Origin: Kappaphycus alvarezii
Taxonomy: Eukaryota > Rhodophyta > Florideophyceae > Gigartinales > Solieriaceae
Length of the DNA: 64,000 nt
Assembly (NCBI GenBank): GCA_002205965.3
Contig: NADL03000050.1
Span: 124,001-188,000 of the forward strand
Direction: 5' to 3'
Shown here piece after piece: positions 1-9,343 of the stretch (positions are counted from its first letter, which is position 1; every line of letters begins with the position of its first letter). The notes beneath the pieces were generated by a model. That model had not been told where the DNA came from and did no database searches. It saw only the letters and a list, made by a program, of their open reading frames with translations. The position numbers were made by a program, and so were the translations under genes.

Positions 1-2
1 TA

Positions 3-809
3 CTTGATGATGGAGCACCGTATAGTGGAATGGGTATTGTTGAATTACGAGCACTTTCGAAATTTATTTTACCGAAATGGAATGGAATTCTTGATGAACT
101 TCCTGAATGTATCAAGGACACGCCCTTCTGGCAATACGGAAATGGCGACCACTCAAGCGAAAAAAGAAAAATGATCGGTTCAATATTTTTATCAGCTATT
201 TCAGACAATGGAAATCAGGTTAAAATAAGGCATCTAATAATCAGTGGATCATCTCAATGGGTTATTGGAAGAAATATCACAAGAAAATCAAATATTATTC
301 ATATGACGGACAATCGCATCGAGTTCGAGTCCGCAAATAATTCAATCGATTCTATAACATTGGTGGATCATGGTCATCATTGTTATGTACCCGGAAATAT
401 ATTTATACAATCATCCGAACCTATTGAAAACTCATTTCTATCAGCAATTTGTTCCAACAATATCAATACATCAAAAAATATATCTTGGGCTGAAAAGAAG
501 AAAATAATTAATAAGGTTCACAAACATGTATGTGGTCACTCAAATTATGATGATATAAAACTATTGTTACAAAGAAATTTTATATGGGACGATGAATGCA
601 AAAAATATTTATCAAGCATAATTGACTCCTGCAAATTTTGTGATGTCACAAAAAAACCATCTCATCCTCGTGCAGTATCTTTAAGCTCTATATCTCGCGG
701 ATTTAATGAATTGGTTTGTGTGGATCATTTTTTTGTGGAAAACTTGGATATTTTTCACATTATGGACTCAGTTACCAGGTATTCAACTGGTTCAATAGTG
801 CCCTCTTAA
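3..809 (+). pseudogene. copia-type pol remnant: protease end, zinc-finger and integrase start
   Basis: The frame is open from the window edge, so the true start lies outside. Residues 1-10 read LDDGAPYSGM, which fits the D-(S/T/D)-G-A active site of a retropepsin. Near residues 170-205 there is a HKHVCGH...CKFC arrangement, the H-x3-H...C-x2-C zinc finger of the GAG-pre-integrase domain. It is followed by the first integrase aspartate region (CVDHFF, then IMDSVTRYSTGSIV). The frame stops at 807-809 and integrase continues in other frames, so this is a broken polyprotein and not a separate gene. Domain order protease-integrase-RT-RNase H places it in the Ty1/copia superfamily. The same domains reappear, very degraded, at 54,116-54,935. 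Confidence 0.85.
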
Positions 810-1608
810 GGATGGAAAATTGCATTGATTGTATTGAGACTCTCTGGTTAACACCATTTTGGGACCCTAACATTTAATGGGAGATCAGGCGTTTGACAAT
901 GATAATTTTAGAAGCTATCTTGAGGAAAGAGGAATTTCGTTTTGTCCTATTGGTTCCCGCCGCCATAACAAAAATTATATTGAGTCAAAACATAAAATAT
1001 TGAGAGACATTTATATCCGTTTAAAAATATCCGATTCTTCTGCAAGTAATACGGTTCGTATTGCTCGAATGTTTCAAATATCGAATGATTTATATGGAAA
1101 TGATGTTGTTTCTTCATACGAGCTTGCCACTGGTCACACTCGACCCATCGATAATTCTGGTCCTCGAAGTCTACCAAATGATTTAAGAGAAGCTCATAAT
1201 GAGCTAATAGCCAAGAGGAAATTAAATCTTATTCTAAAATCAAAGTCTGTGACCGATATCCAATTAATGTTGGCGATATTGTGGAAATTTTTATTCATCT
1301 ACCAAATCAGAAAAGAGGATCTTGGTCATCGCCCCAAACCAGTATTGAAATTCGACAAAAAATCTCTTATCGTCACAGTACCTGGATCCAATGGAAAATT
1401 TATACATGCTGCAATTGAAGATGTCCGACATTCCGTTTCATCTAATGAACTAGCATACCAAATTCAAAAGGCAAATGATTTATTGAATCAGTCTATTGAA
1501 TATTCTGTGGAAGATATTTCTGATGAAACAAATATTACCGAAGTGAAGAATGTGGGCGAAAACAATTTTGACGATCATTCTGATGATGGTAATTTTAACC
1601 AAATATGA
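810..1608 (+). pseudogene. copia-type integrase core, frameshifted
   Basis: Bases 810-876 still encode integrase-like peptide (WLTPFWDPN) but with a stop and a frame change. From 877 the frame is open to 1608. It starts GDQAF, the second catalytic aspartate, and about 32 residues later has HNKNYIESKH, which carries the catalytic glutamate of the DDE triad. This HNKN-x2-E-x-KH block resembles the less common CoDi/GalEa-like copia lineages more than classical copia; that placement is from memory and uncertain. The remaining residues form the variable integrase tail. The product would join element cDNA to chromosomal DNA. It cannot now be made in one piece. Confidence 0.8.
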
Positions 1609-1991
1609 ATACTGATGTCGAAAAATATAATGAATCAGAAATTGATGGAAATTTATCAGAATCTAAAAACATATTATCTCTCGAACATGTTCCGATTGAA
1701 TCTGAACTTAGTTCCCTGCACCCTGAAAATTTAATTCATATCCCTATTGATGAAAACGATGGAATTGATGCGCATGAAATTGAGTTGTTACCTGGAACGG
1801 AATTGAAATCATCTGAACAAAAAGATCTGAGTTTTTATCATAAAAGGTTTGGATCTAAAGAATTTTTACTTCATCAAGCATCTGGACTTCCATCTCATAT
1901 TATTTCAAATGCGTACAATACGGAAGAAAATAATTTTCTCACTACTGTTCAAAAATTCATGTTTCAAAAATTCCTCCCGACTCGAATGTAA
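1605..1991 (+). pseudogene. copia-type pol: acidic linker between integrase and reverse transcriptase
   Basis: A 128-codon frame overlaps the previous one by four bases and runs to a stop at 1989-1991. It is rich in Glu, Asp, Ser and Asn, as is usual for the poorly conserved linker between integrase and RT in copia elements, and contains no catalytic motif. Its last residues (VQKFMFQKF) read into the start of RT, which then continues in another frame, so a frameshift lies near 1,970-1,985. I infer the role from position only. Confidence 0.6.
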
Positions 1992-2419
1992 TATCCAGTC
2001 ACGTTTTATACAAAATAAAAATTTTGGATGATGGAAAATATTATTGCAAGGCTCGAATTGCTCCGCATGGAAATGAGGACAAGGAGAAAAATAATTTGAG
2101 AACTGATTCGGAATCTTGTTCTCCGATGGCAATTAGAATTCTCTTATCAATTGCTACAATTTTTAAATGGAATTTATCAAAGGTTGATGTGAAGTCTGCA
2201 TTTTTACAATCTGGATCAGCATTACGAGATGTTTATGTGAGACCTCCTCGGGAATGCTCCGAAAAATCCTTCTATTGGTTATTACTGTCTGCTTCATATG
2301 GGTTAGTCAACGCGAATGCAAAATGGCAAATACACTCTGATAATACTTTCTTTGACCTCGGATTGAAATCAGTCGTTTATATACCCCAATTATTTTTCAT
2401 GAGTTTAAAAGGATCTTAA
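1970..2419 (+). pseudogene. copia-type reverse transcriptase (RVT_2), fingers and palm
   Basis: The frame opens with DSNVISSHVLYKIK and continues through CKARIAPHGNED, a conserved copia RT finger block (K-A-R-x-x-x-x-G). LSKVDVKSAFLQSG is palm motif A with its catalytic aspartate. It is followed by DVYVRPP and SASYGLVNANAKWQ, matching the YGL block of the RVT_2 family. The frame ends at 2417-2419, just before the second catalytic motif, which is in another frame. Expected role: RNA-templated cDNA synthesis in the element's virus-like particle. One or more frameshifts inactivate it. Confidence 0.85.
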
Positions 2420-3242
2420 TTCTGCTTGTTGTTAAATTGGTCGATGATATACTTATTACTGGACAAAAAAAATTAAGAAGCAATTTATCCAAGATCTTGG
2501 GAAAGTATATAAGCTTGGTACAATCGTACATAGTCCTGGATCTTTTTATTTCAATGGAGTTAAAATCATGCAGTTTGATGACTATAAAATTAATGTCTCA
2601 GCTGATGATAAGCTAAATGGACTGGAACCCCATTCAATATCAAGAAATCGTCGAAAACAACCTGATGAAGAAATGAACTCATTTGAAAACTTTGCTTTTA
2701 ATTCGTTAAACGGATCAATTGTCTATTTGGGTATGGTTGCATCTCCAGTGTCTGCCTTTACAGCAAGTTATTTACAACAGAAAAGGTCAAATCCGTTGGT
2801 TCGTGATTTATCTATCCAATCTTCTATGCTTCGGAATTTAAAATCTTTTGGTTCTACAAGCACGTATCGGCGCCCGGAAGTTTCTGGAAATTTCAATTTA
2901 TCAGTTGTTGTTTTTTCTGATGCAGGAAAACCAGCCGGATCGACAAATGCTCAACTTGGATGTATTGGTGGGTTGCTAATTGGCTCCTTAAATTGTAATT
3001 CAATATTTCATACAATTTATTGGCATTCACATCTATCTCGGCGTCCTGTTAAATCTATTGCATCTGGTGAAATATTGGCTGCTGGTGAAGCTATCGAGGA
3101 AGGAAAAATTATTGCAGCAGCATACAGTACACTTCTAAATATCAATATTCCTCTTCATGTTGCTGTTGATTCAAAAGATCTATTCAGCTCTCTATCTACT
3201 TGTCGTGTGCCTGAAGATCTATTAGAGCGGATGTTCAATTAA
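2420..3242 (+). pseudogene. copia-type RT motif C and RNase H domain
   Basis: Directly after the stop at 2419, bases 2440-2448 encode VDD within LLVVKLVDDILITG, the copia RT motif C that usually reads YVDD. Another frame shift follows. From about 2,475 to 3,242 a frame stays open through the RT thumb/connection and RNase H. VFSDAGKPAGS carries the first RNase H aspartate, SIASGEILAAGEAI the glutamate, and HVAVDSKDLFSSLS a further aspartate, in the order expected for RNase_HI of copia elements. This is the best-preserved part of the element and served as the yardstick for the decayed copies at 25,020-25,200 and 56,510-56,760. Confidence 0.85.
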
Positions 3243-3430
3243 TTCGATATAATTTCGAAACGAACAAAATCAGAAAATGCTATGGATACCTGGTTCAATT
3301 AATCCTCCGACCCGCTCACAAAAAGGACAGTCCTGTATCTGACATGCTCAAGCTCCTTTTATTTGATGGATCTATACCTATGGATATGAGTAATATTTTA
3401 TCTCGGGATTCATCTCAGTCAACAGGATAA
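3243..3430 (+). pseudogene. C-terminal tail of copia-type pol
   Basis: After the stop at 3240-3242 the pol tail continues in shifted frames and ends with LFDGSIPMDMSNILSRDSS and a stop at 3428-3430. I assign it to pol because a decayed but alignable version, including DGSIPM, sits at 25,280-25,445 immediately before another LTR, and again near 56,900-57,000 before another polypurine tract. The function of this tail is not known to me. Confidence 0.65.
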
Positions 3431-3447
3431 ATTTAGTTCAATATTTC

Positions 3448-3460
3448 AAAGGGGAAGTAG
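3448..3460 (+). promoter_or_regulatory. polypurine tract, plus-strand primer of the copia-like element
   Basis: AAAGGGGAAGTAG lies between the pol stop and the first TG of the LTR, where an LTR element keeps its plus-strand priming site. A matching AAAGGGAAAGTAG is found at the same place in the old copy at 57,015-57,027. Confidence 0.7.
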
Positions 3461-4024
3461 TGTGAAAATTGACCAAATATTTTAATCTCTATCCCGGTGT
3501 CCTACAGTGATGCTGAATTGTGGAGCAATATTTTTATTGAGGCCCACAATTTATATTTATTATGAATCATCAAGGAATAATTTTATCTATTTTACACTGG
3601 CACTATTTTATGCTGAATTCAGTGTGAAATAATTTTTATGTCCTACAGTTGGGTTTTTATATTATACAGGCTATAATTATACATTTATGCTACCAACAAA
3701 TTATTATCTGGATGATTGCTTACCTGGAAAATACTGCAATAATTATTGCTGAGCCTAAATTATGTCTACCAAAATTATTGAACGGCTCACCTGATTTTTG
3801 TAGCAGGTTCACCCTGGTGTAGAGTATAAGTAGTCTAGGTTGTTAGAAATATTTTTACATCCTCGGGCTATCGAAATATTCCCCTCGATCAGATATTATT
3901 AAATTTGGTTTTCTATTCATTATTCATTCTAAGTCCGATTGTGGCATTTATTTATTTATTCAAGTTGGAACTATTTATTATTATTTGGATCTACCTATCC
4001 CAATTATTTTGCAGTTTTCCCACA
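3461..4024 (+). mobile_element. 3' LTR (LTR-A) of the copia-like element
   Basis: It starts with TG right after the polypurine tract and ends near CACAC. It aligns along its whole length with 7,932-8,468 and 25,479-26,047, which defines the ends. Shared landmarks include the run around ATTTTATCTA, the AAATTATTATCTGGAT block and the GTATAAGTAGTCTAGG block near 3,825 (a plausible TATA-containing promoter). The copies differ by many substitutions and small indels. The end coordinates are good to a few bases. Confidence 0.75.
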
Positions 4025-4025
4025 C

Positions 4026-4650
4026 GATCCAACCACTAATTCGGAAAATCACCGAGGACAGCACACTCTTCTGAATCAATTGTACGCGGACGAACGGGCC
4101 CTCATAGGGACACTCCAGGGTCTGCGCCGTGCTCTCCGCCTCCTGCAGTCTGAGGGTCCGGCTGTTGGCCTCTATGTCAACGAGAGGAAGACGCGCATTC
4201 ACTGGCCGAACACGCTCCTGCCGGACCGCACGGACTTCCTCCGCGAATTTCCTCTGTCCGAGTGCTCGCGAGACGGCTTCGAGCACCTAGGAGTGCCGAT
4301 TGGCAACCGGGCCTTCACCGATGCATACCTACGGGCAATGTCGATGGGTGTCGCCGCACCTCCGACTGCTGACCCACGTTCTGACTGCTGACCTCGCGCC
4401 CGTTTCCACATGCACCGGCTGTGCTCGTCCGCATGCCTCGTCACCCACGGTTCCGGCTTGCCGACCCACCACACTCGGCTCCCGCTGCACAAGCCTTTGA
4501 CGCCCTGCAGAGGTCGTCTTTACTCGGAGCTACACGGGATCGCCCTGACAGACACTATATGGGACCAAGTCACGCTACCGATTCGCCAGGGAGGTCAGGG
4601 ATTTACCCTCATCTCCCGTTTTCTACACGCTCGGTCGCAGTTAGTATAAT
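4026..4650 (+). pseudogene. non-LTR reverse transcriptase fragment 1: motif C to thumb
   Basis: The fragment starts abruptly at the LTR-A edge. LNQLYADERALIGTL corresponds to RT motif C, with YADE where YADD is expected. GPAVGLYVNERKTRIHW and GFEHLGVPIGNRAF follow, a motif D/E-like order. Near 4,560-4,620 comes WDQVTLPIRQGGQGFTL, matching the W-x-Q-x-x-LP-x(5)-GG-x-G thumb block common in this class of LINE-like RTs. The frame changes near 4,385. G+C is clearly higher than in the surrounding DNA. The N-terminal half of the enzyme is missing, so this is the 3' part of a truncated copy. Confidence 0.7.
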
Positions 4651-4879
4651 TGACGCGGCTCCGGCACGTGAGAGATCGGCATCGTACACCACCCAACGTT
4701 CTGCCGCCCTCTCTGGTCACCGATACCGGTGACAGGGCGTCCCTGGTCCGACAAGCCTTTCCGCGAATCCGTGAATTCATGCAGTGTATCCCCGGGCGTC
4801 CGTACGTCCGTCGACATTGGCCCCTTTGACCCATGCCTGCTTGCTGCCAAACGATTCAACCTCCAAACCTTCCTAGGTG
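4651..4879 (+). other. GC-rich spacer between two RT fragments
   Basis: No conserved motif is clear. Short open pieces (for example DRASLVRQAFPRIREF at 4,735-4,785) may be the pre-RT segment of the next copy. The junction between the tail of fragment 1 and the head of fragment 2 must lie here. Confidence 0.4.
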
Positions 4880-5625
4880 TGCTACCAGCTACCCCGGCGT
4901 CGTCGAAAACACTCCTCCAGAAGCACCCGCAACAACCCAGAAACCGAGATGGTGGCCAACTTCCACCCAGCGGCGCCCGCGACCTTCCCCATTACCACAG
5001 AGGAAGTTCTTGGAGCCATCAGGCGCTTCAACAGGGCTCCTCCCCTGGCGTTCGGGTCGTCGGCCATGCCACCCTTGCAGGAACTTGTACGGGTCCCATC
5101 ATCTTCGGGCAATTCTGGCTTCTTGGCAGCGCTCACAAGAGTGGTAAATGTCCTGGCAACAGGCAAGCCCCGGTCGCACTATTCCCGTGGATCGCCGGAG
5201 CCCCTCATCCACTGGCTAAAACGGACAACCCGCAAGTCCATCACTGTGGGTGAAACTCTCCGTCGACTGACTGGAGCTGCCTCATGAGAGAGTATTTCGA
5301 AGGCCGCCAAATAACTCCAACGTTACAAGTAGGGATCGCTACCCGGTCAGGCGGATATAGTTGTTTAACGGCATTAGAAGAATGGTTCAGGAATACGGGA
5401 GTAGCTCAGACTACGAATGCTGGCCGTAGACTTGAAGAATGCTTTATCTGTGCAGCCGCTCCGCATTTCTCCAGGCGGTTAGCCGCATCCTTCCGGAACT
5501 TCTGCCTTGGGTCTCCTACTGCTATGCCAAACGGCCCGCGTTTCTGTGGATCGGGGAGCACATCATCCGGAGGTTCTGCAGGACGCAACAAGGAGAAAAC
5601 CTTGGGGACTCTTGTTTGACTGGCG
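4877..5625 (+). pseudogene. non-LTR reverse transcriptase fragment 2a: fingers to motif B
   Basis: Three successive frames together follow one RT. Frame 2 (about 4,950-5,280) has ITTEEVLGAIRRFNRAPP, LAALTRVVNVLATGKP and SITVGETLRRLTGAA, the block usually written (R)PI-x-VGE-x-LRRL. Frame 1 (5,284-5,400) has TPTLQVGIATRSGGYS, matching P-x-QVGVG-x-x-GG. Frame 3 (5,439-5,625) has RILPELLPWVSYCYAKRPA and then CRTQQGENLG, matching motif B QQGDPLG. At least two frameshifts make it inactive. It represents the copying enzyme of a target-primed (LINE-like) retrotransposon. I cannot name the clade. Confidence 0.7.
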
Positions 5626-6282
5626 TTGCATCCTATAGTCCTCAAAATACAAGAAGAAGAAGAAGAAGAATTTACCAATAAAAGGGGGGCCCTAGCGGCC
5701 CTCAAAGTGGGAAAAATCTATCCTAGCCAGGAGCGGTTGAGTTGTCGTCGGTTGATCGTGACAGAAGCTCGTTATTATATGAGCGAGATGATAATCGTGA
5801 ATAAGCGATCGCGCTCGAAGCAGGGCTACTGCCTTTCCGTAGAGCGAGGTACTCAGCAATTCTGGACAGACCTGTTCGGCACCGGGACCGGGGACCCGTA
5901 TATATCGAAAGCCATCGGTGAAAGGCGATACGTAGTTCGGCGCAGAGGTGGCCATACGGAGAAGTTTCGCGCGCACAGATGCAGTAACAGTGAGCGTGTG
6001 GATCCGCTTTGGGCGTAAGTGGGGGCTGATGAAAGTGACGTCTAGCCCTGCGGCACGCGGGAGAACTGGTCATCATCGATGTACATGTCGAGGCGGCGGC
6101 GGGAGTTGGAGGGTCGGAGCAAGTCGCGGAAGGCCATTCCCGGACAGGGCGAATCCAATTGATAAGCGTGATACCTCGGAAATGGCGTCACGAACACAAT
6201 TGTGGCGCCGAATGAAGCCGTCGGCGCAGGACAGACAGAGGCTCCGTAGGACAAAATACGAGAACTCCTTAGTTCACAGACG
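5626..6282. other. block of unknown origin splitting the RT between motifs B and C
   Basis: In related RTs, motifs B and C lie roughly 50-60 residues apart. Here about 650 bases separate QQGENLG (near 5,600) from YHDDG (near 6,320), so most of this block is probably an insertion. It opens with an AAG microsatellite, then a GC-rich segment with a perfect 5-base-arm palindrome (GGGCCctagcGGCCC, near 5,686-5,700). On the minus strand, around 6,060-6,150, a frame reads RRRLDMYIDDDQF, weakly like an RT palm. I could not extend this to a convincing domain. Confidence 0.35.
5651..5670 (+). repeat. AAG microsatellite
   Basis: Six AAG units plus AA. It could be the simple-repeat tail of a LINE or chance slippage; the sequence does not tell which. 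Confidence 0.8.
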
Positions 6283-6600
6283 ATGAAGGCGGGAAAGTGG
6301 CCAAGTTACTGCTTTCAACTCTGGTACCACGACGATGGGTACATTACTGCACGACACGACCAACTCGCCAGAGTGGTCGACATCCTGTCGTCGGGAGACG
6401 CGAAGCGCCGGGGACTACACTTGTCGCCATCAAAATGCGCTATTTGGTGGCCTACAACCCCGCCGCAGCCAGTACAAGACGCGTACCCGGCGGAATTCAG
6501 GCAGGATTACTGCCAAGGTACCTCGTACTGAACGCCCCAGTGGGATCTGAGGAATATACTAGTCTTTCATGGCCCACATCGAAACCCTCCAGCCATTCCT
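6283..6600 (+). pseudogene. non-LTR reverse transcriptase fragment 2b: motif C onwards
   Basis: In frame 1, CFQLWYHDDGYITARHDQL carries the two catalytic aspartates of motif C (Y-x-DD-G). It is followed by RRGLHLSPSKCAIWWP, the GL-x-L-x(2)-x-KC block. In shifted frame, VLNAPVGSEEYTS matches the VL-x-APIGS element. This is collinear with fragment 2a and probably belongs to the same copy, separated by the block at 5,626-6,282. The catalytic pair is intact here, unlike YADE in fragment 1, but the frame is broken on both sides. Confidence 0.7.
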
Positions 6601-6910
6601 GACTCAATCACAGACTTGGAAGACAAACATGTAGCGTTCCAACTGCTCGATATGCTTTGGGGTATGCAAAATGGGCTACCTCCTGCGAGTCCTGCCCCCA
6701 CCCTGCACCACCGAAGGCGTGATGGGAGTTCGATCGCAGAATGGGGCGCTGCCTACGGTCCATAGCAGGGATGGTCTAGACTCCGAGGTCTTCCGAGAGC
6801 TCCAGCTGCCGGTCAAGCCCGCCGCCTCCTGGGGAATAGGGCTCACCTCCGCGAAGACTATCGCCCCTGCAGCCTTCCCCGCGTCAAAGCTTGGCAACGG
6901 ACAAAGCTGA
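6601..6910 (+). pseudogene. non-LTR reverse transcriptase fragment 2c: thumb
   Basis: Frame 2 from 6,671 reads GYLLRVLPPPCTTEG and later WGIGLTSAKTIAPAAFPAS. This matches the YLLR-x-LPP and GGLGLTSA-x-x-IAPAAFLAS thumb blocks of the same RT class as fragment 1. It ends in a stop at 6,908-6,910. It is collinear with 2b. Confidence 0.65.
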
Positions 6911-7913
6911 CCAGATACTTCTTACACCGCCAATCAATTCTATGGAAACATACGTCGCCACCGTGGACGCCCATCGGAAATGGTCCTTGTCTTGCTTGCC
7001 GTGCAAGATCATACCGTTCAACGTGTTTGTGCTCCAAAAAGCAGTGCAAAAGGCGATTCCACCGGAGAATGCAGGAGGCACGCGTTCCGCGCGTCATGGG
7101 GCTTCTGGACTTTCCAAATAGTGTGCAGCAGGAGGTACAGGCAAGGGTCCACTGGCGCGACGACTCGTACGAGTGGTGACACACCCAAACCCGGCTCAGC
7201 ACAGCACCCAAGACTTTCGACATCGGATTCGCGCCTGGCGTTCCGGAACAGCCCTGCCGCCGCTTTTCTCATCGCTCATCCCACAACCGCCACGGTGGTG
7301 TCCTCGCCCCTGGCAGACCATGATCGCCGGCACCTCGGCCTCTCCGTACATGACGACCCTCACCCGGTAATCAGCGCCATTGTAACCAAACTATGGACGT
7401 ACTCGAGGACCACTCTGCGACCCCTGGCCAGCAGCTTCGGTCTCCCGCACCGCCACAACCCGCTACGCTACTTTTCGCCTACAACGTTGCTCGCGCCGCG
7501 GGTCTGGACTGCCAATACGATGCCCCGCTGCTTATGCCGAGAACGAATATCGCCCTGCGGACATTCTTATTCAACCCCGCCCCTGCCACTGGCCAACAGG
7601 TCCGCCCCATAGGCTGCGACCCTACCGTTGTCACTCTGTTCAAACAAGGCGTGCGCACAAGGGCCACGCAAATGGCTGGCGCCGCGCCGACATTACCCAC
7701 GGAGGCAAAGTCAAGACTTGGAGTGCAAGCTGGTGCGCCGCATCCCGCCCCTTCACACAACACCCTGCAGGAACCAACTTTAAAGTTGCACCCCCGGCTT
7801 TCGATTCCTTGGTTGCCCCAACCCCTGCCTATATTCTGTTACTAGACTTCATCCCGCGCATCGCAGAGAAGCTTAACACAACCGCAGGAGTGATCCCCAA
7901 ACCTTCTCTTTGA
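6911..7913 (+). pseudogene. non-LTR element C-terminal region
   Basis: Several overlapping broken frames continue the element. HRHNPLR (near 7,455), PRPCHWPTGPPHRL (near 7,585) and, at the end, DFIPRIAEKLNTTAGVIPKP followed by a stop at 7,911-7,913 fit the post-RT region of LINE-like proteins. There an RHN block and an RPxDV-type motif often belong to a zinc-binding/endonuclease-like domain. The assignment rests on order and a few motifs; no single frame covers it. The stop is only 18 bases from the next LTR. Confidence 0.45.
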
Positions 7914-7931
7914 GCGCGTAAGTGTGCACTA

Positions 7932-8468
7932 TGTGGAATTTTGGAAAATATTTTATTGGCTTTCCATATCTGATACAGAGATGAACATTATGGAACAGTT
8001 TTTTATCAGCGTTCAACAATTTTATTTATTGTGATCATCGAAAATAATTTTATCTACTTTTCACTGGCCCATGTTTCATACTGTACTAATACAAGTAAGC
8101 AATTTTTATGTCTGTCAGTTAGTTTTTAAATTATACAGTTATAATTACTGGAATTATACTGCCAGCAAATTATTATTTGGATTAATGCTCACCTGGATAA
8201 TTATTCTACAATTATTGTTGAGCATGAATTTGGTCTAGAATTATTATTTACTGGTGGAATCATCTTCGTAGCTTTTTATTCTGATCAAAAGTATAAATAG
8301 TCTTAGGCTGTTAGAATATTTTAGCAAGCCTCGGGCCATCAAACTATCCCGTCGATCAATAAATGTTTGGTTTCTTTTGGTATTTTTTCAGTCCTATTCA
8401 GGTAATTTATTATTCATTTAATTGGAATTATCTATTTTGATCTACGCATATCATTTCATTTTCACACA
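7932..8468 (+). mobile_element. LTR-B, solo copy of the copia-like LTR
   Basis: It aligns end to end with LTR-A (3,461-4,024). TGTGGAATTTTGG matches TGTGAAAATTGACC at the start, ATTTTATCTACTTTTCACTGG lies in the middle, AGTATAAATAGTCTTAGG is the promoter-like block (near 8,290), and the end is near CACACA. No pol sequence of this family precedes or follows it. The GC-rich island abuts it on the left, so it is a solo LTR or one end of a rearranged element. Divergence from LTR-A is considerable, so the two are not a fresh pair. Confidence 0.7.
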
Positions 8469-8705
8469 CTGTGGTCTTCTGTTGCAATGGCGATTCTATT
8501 CGCGAGCCCCACTGCACGTGTCTCACTTGGAACATCCGGTTAGTTCCTAGCCATATATTTAGACCTTCAGTGTACACGATAGATACTCAATGAAGTATAG
8601 TTTCTTCTACACGGAGTCGGTCAGTCGGTGAACACTCAAGATAGTAATGAGTAAGATCCTTTCTGAGAGCCGTCGGGTGAGTCTCTTCCGCCTAAGATCC
8701 TCCTT
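8469..8705. other. short transition segment, no gene seen
   Basis: Mixed composition between LTR-B and the next GC-rich fragment. I see no tRNA-complementary primer-binding site of the usual TGG-starting type directly after the LTR, which argues against LTR-B being a 5' LTR. Confidence 0.5.
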
Positions 8706-9343
8706 ATGGACATTTCCACCCACCCCTCCCTCCTCCTTCCTCCGCCGCATCTCCTTTACCAAGCTCTGAAGACATCCTTCGGTCCCGTAGGGGAAATCGA
8801 CGTCTTCCAGGATTTCCCATTCCAATATCTCAAGCCGTTCACGCACTCTTTTATCAAGCTGGTCCAAGCTGCCGCCAACGCAAGGTGGGATGAAGCCACC
8901 TACCGTGCATTCGTGCACCTCCACATGCTACCAAACGTTGTCCTCCGCCGCGCCTGCGCGGGAGAATGGCTGCGGCATAATCAAGGTCAGCGGGCCGCAC
9001 CAGATGCCAGAATCCGGCGCGCCCATACTGCAGCTGAGTAGAACGCGCTGTGGTTTGAAGCCCTTCGCGCCCATGAAGCTCGCTCGGAGTGGATTCAGCA
9101 GTACCGCCTTGCTTACAGCTCCGGCTCCAGTGAAGCACGGCGTGCTCGTCGCGCTTGAAGCCCTCTGTGCAGACGCTCGCTACGCAAGGCCGTGCGTGCC
9201 TGCACAACACTACGCTTGCCGATGTGAATGACCCCCACACCATCCAAGCCCTGCGTGACCTTCACCCGGCGCCCCGACCCCGATCACGCCCATTCCTTAA
9301 GAAAGCCTTCCTCCTCCACCAACAATCACGACAGACGCCGTGA
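8706..9343 (+). pseudogene. non-LTR element fragment 3: region upstream of RT
   Basis: Frame 3 (8,706-9,041) reads FVHLHMLPNVVLRRACAGEW. After a stop, ALWFEALRAHEARSEW follows, and in a shifted frame (9,155-9,343) LADVNDPHTIQALRDLHPAP. The LP-x-x-VLRR, LW-x-EAL and (D/E)T-(L/I)-x-ALR-x-LHP blocks are the ones that lie just before the RT domain in proteins like fragment 2a. This piece is therefore N-terminal material of the same type of element. It sits downstream of the C-terminal part, so it is another copy or a displaced piece. It is broken by a stop and a frameshift. Confidence 0.55.
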
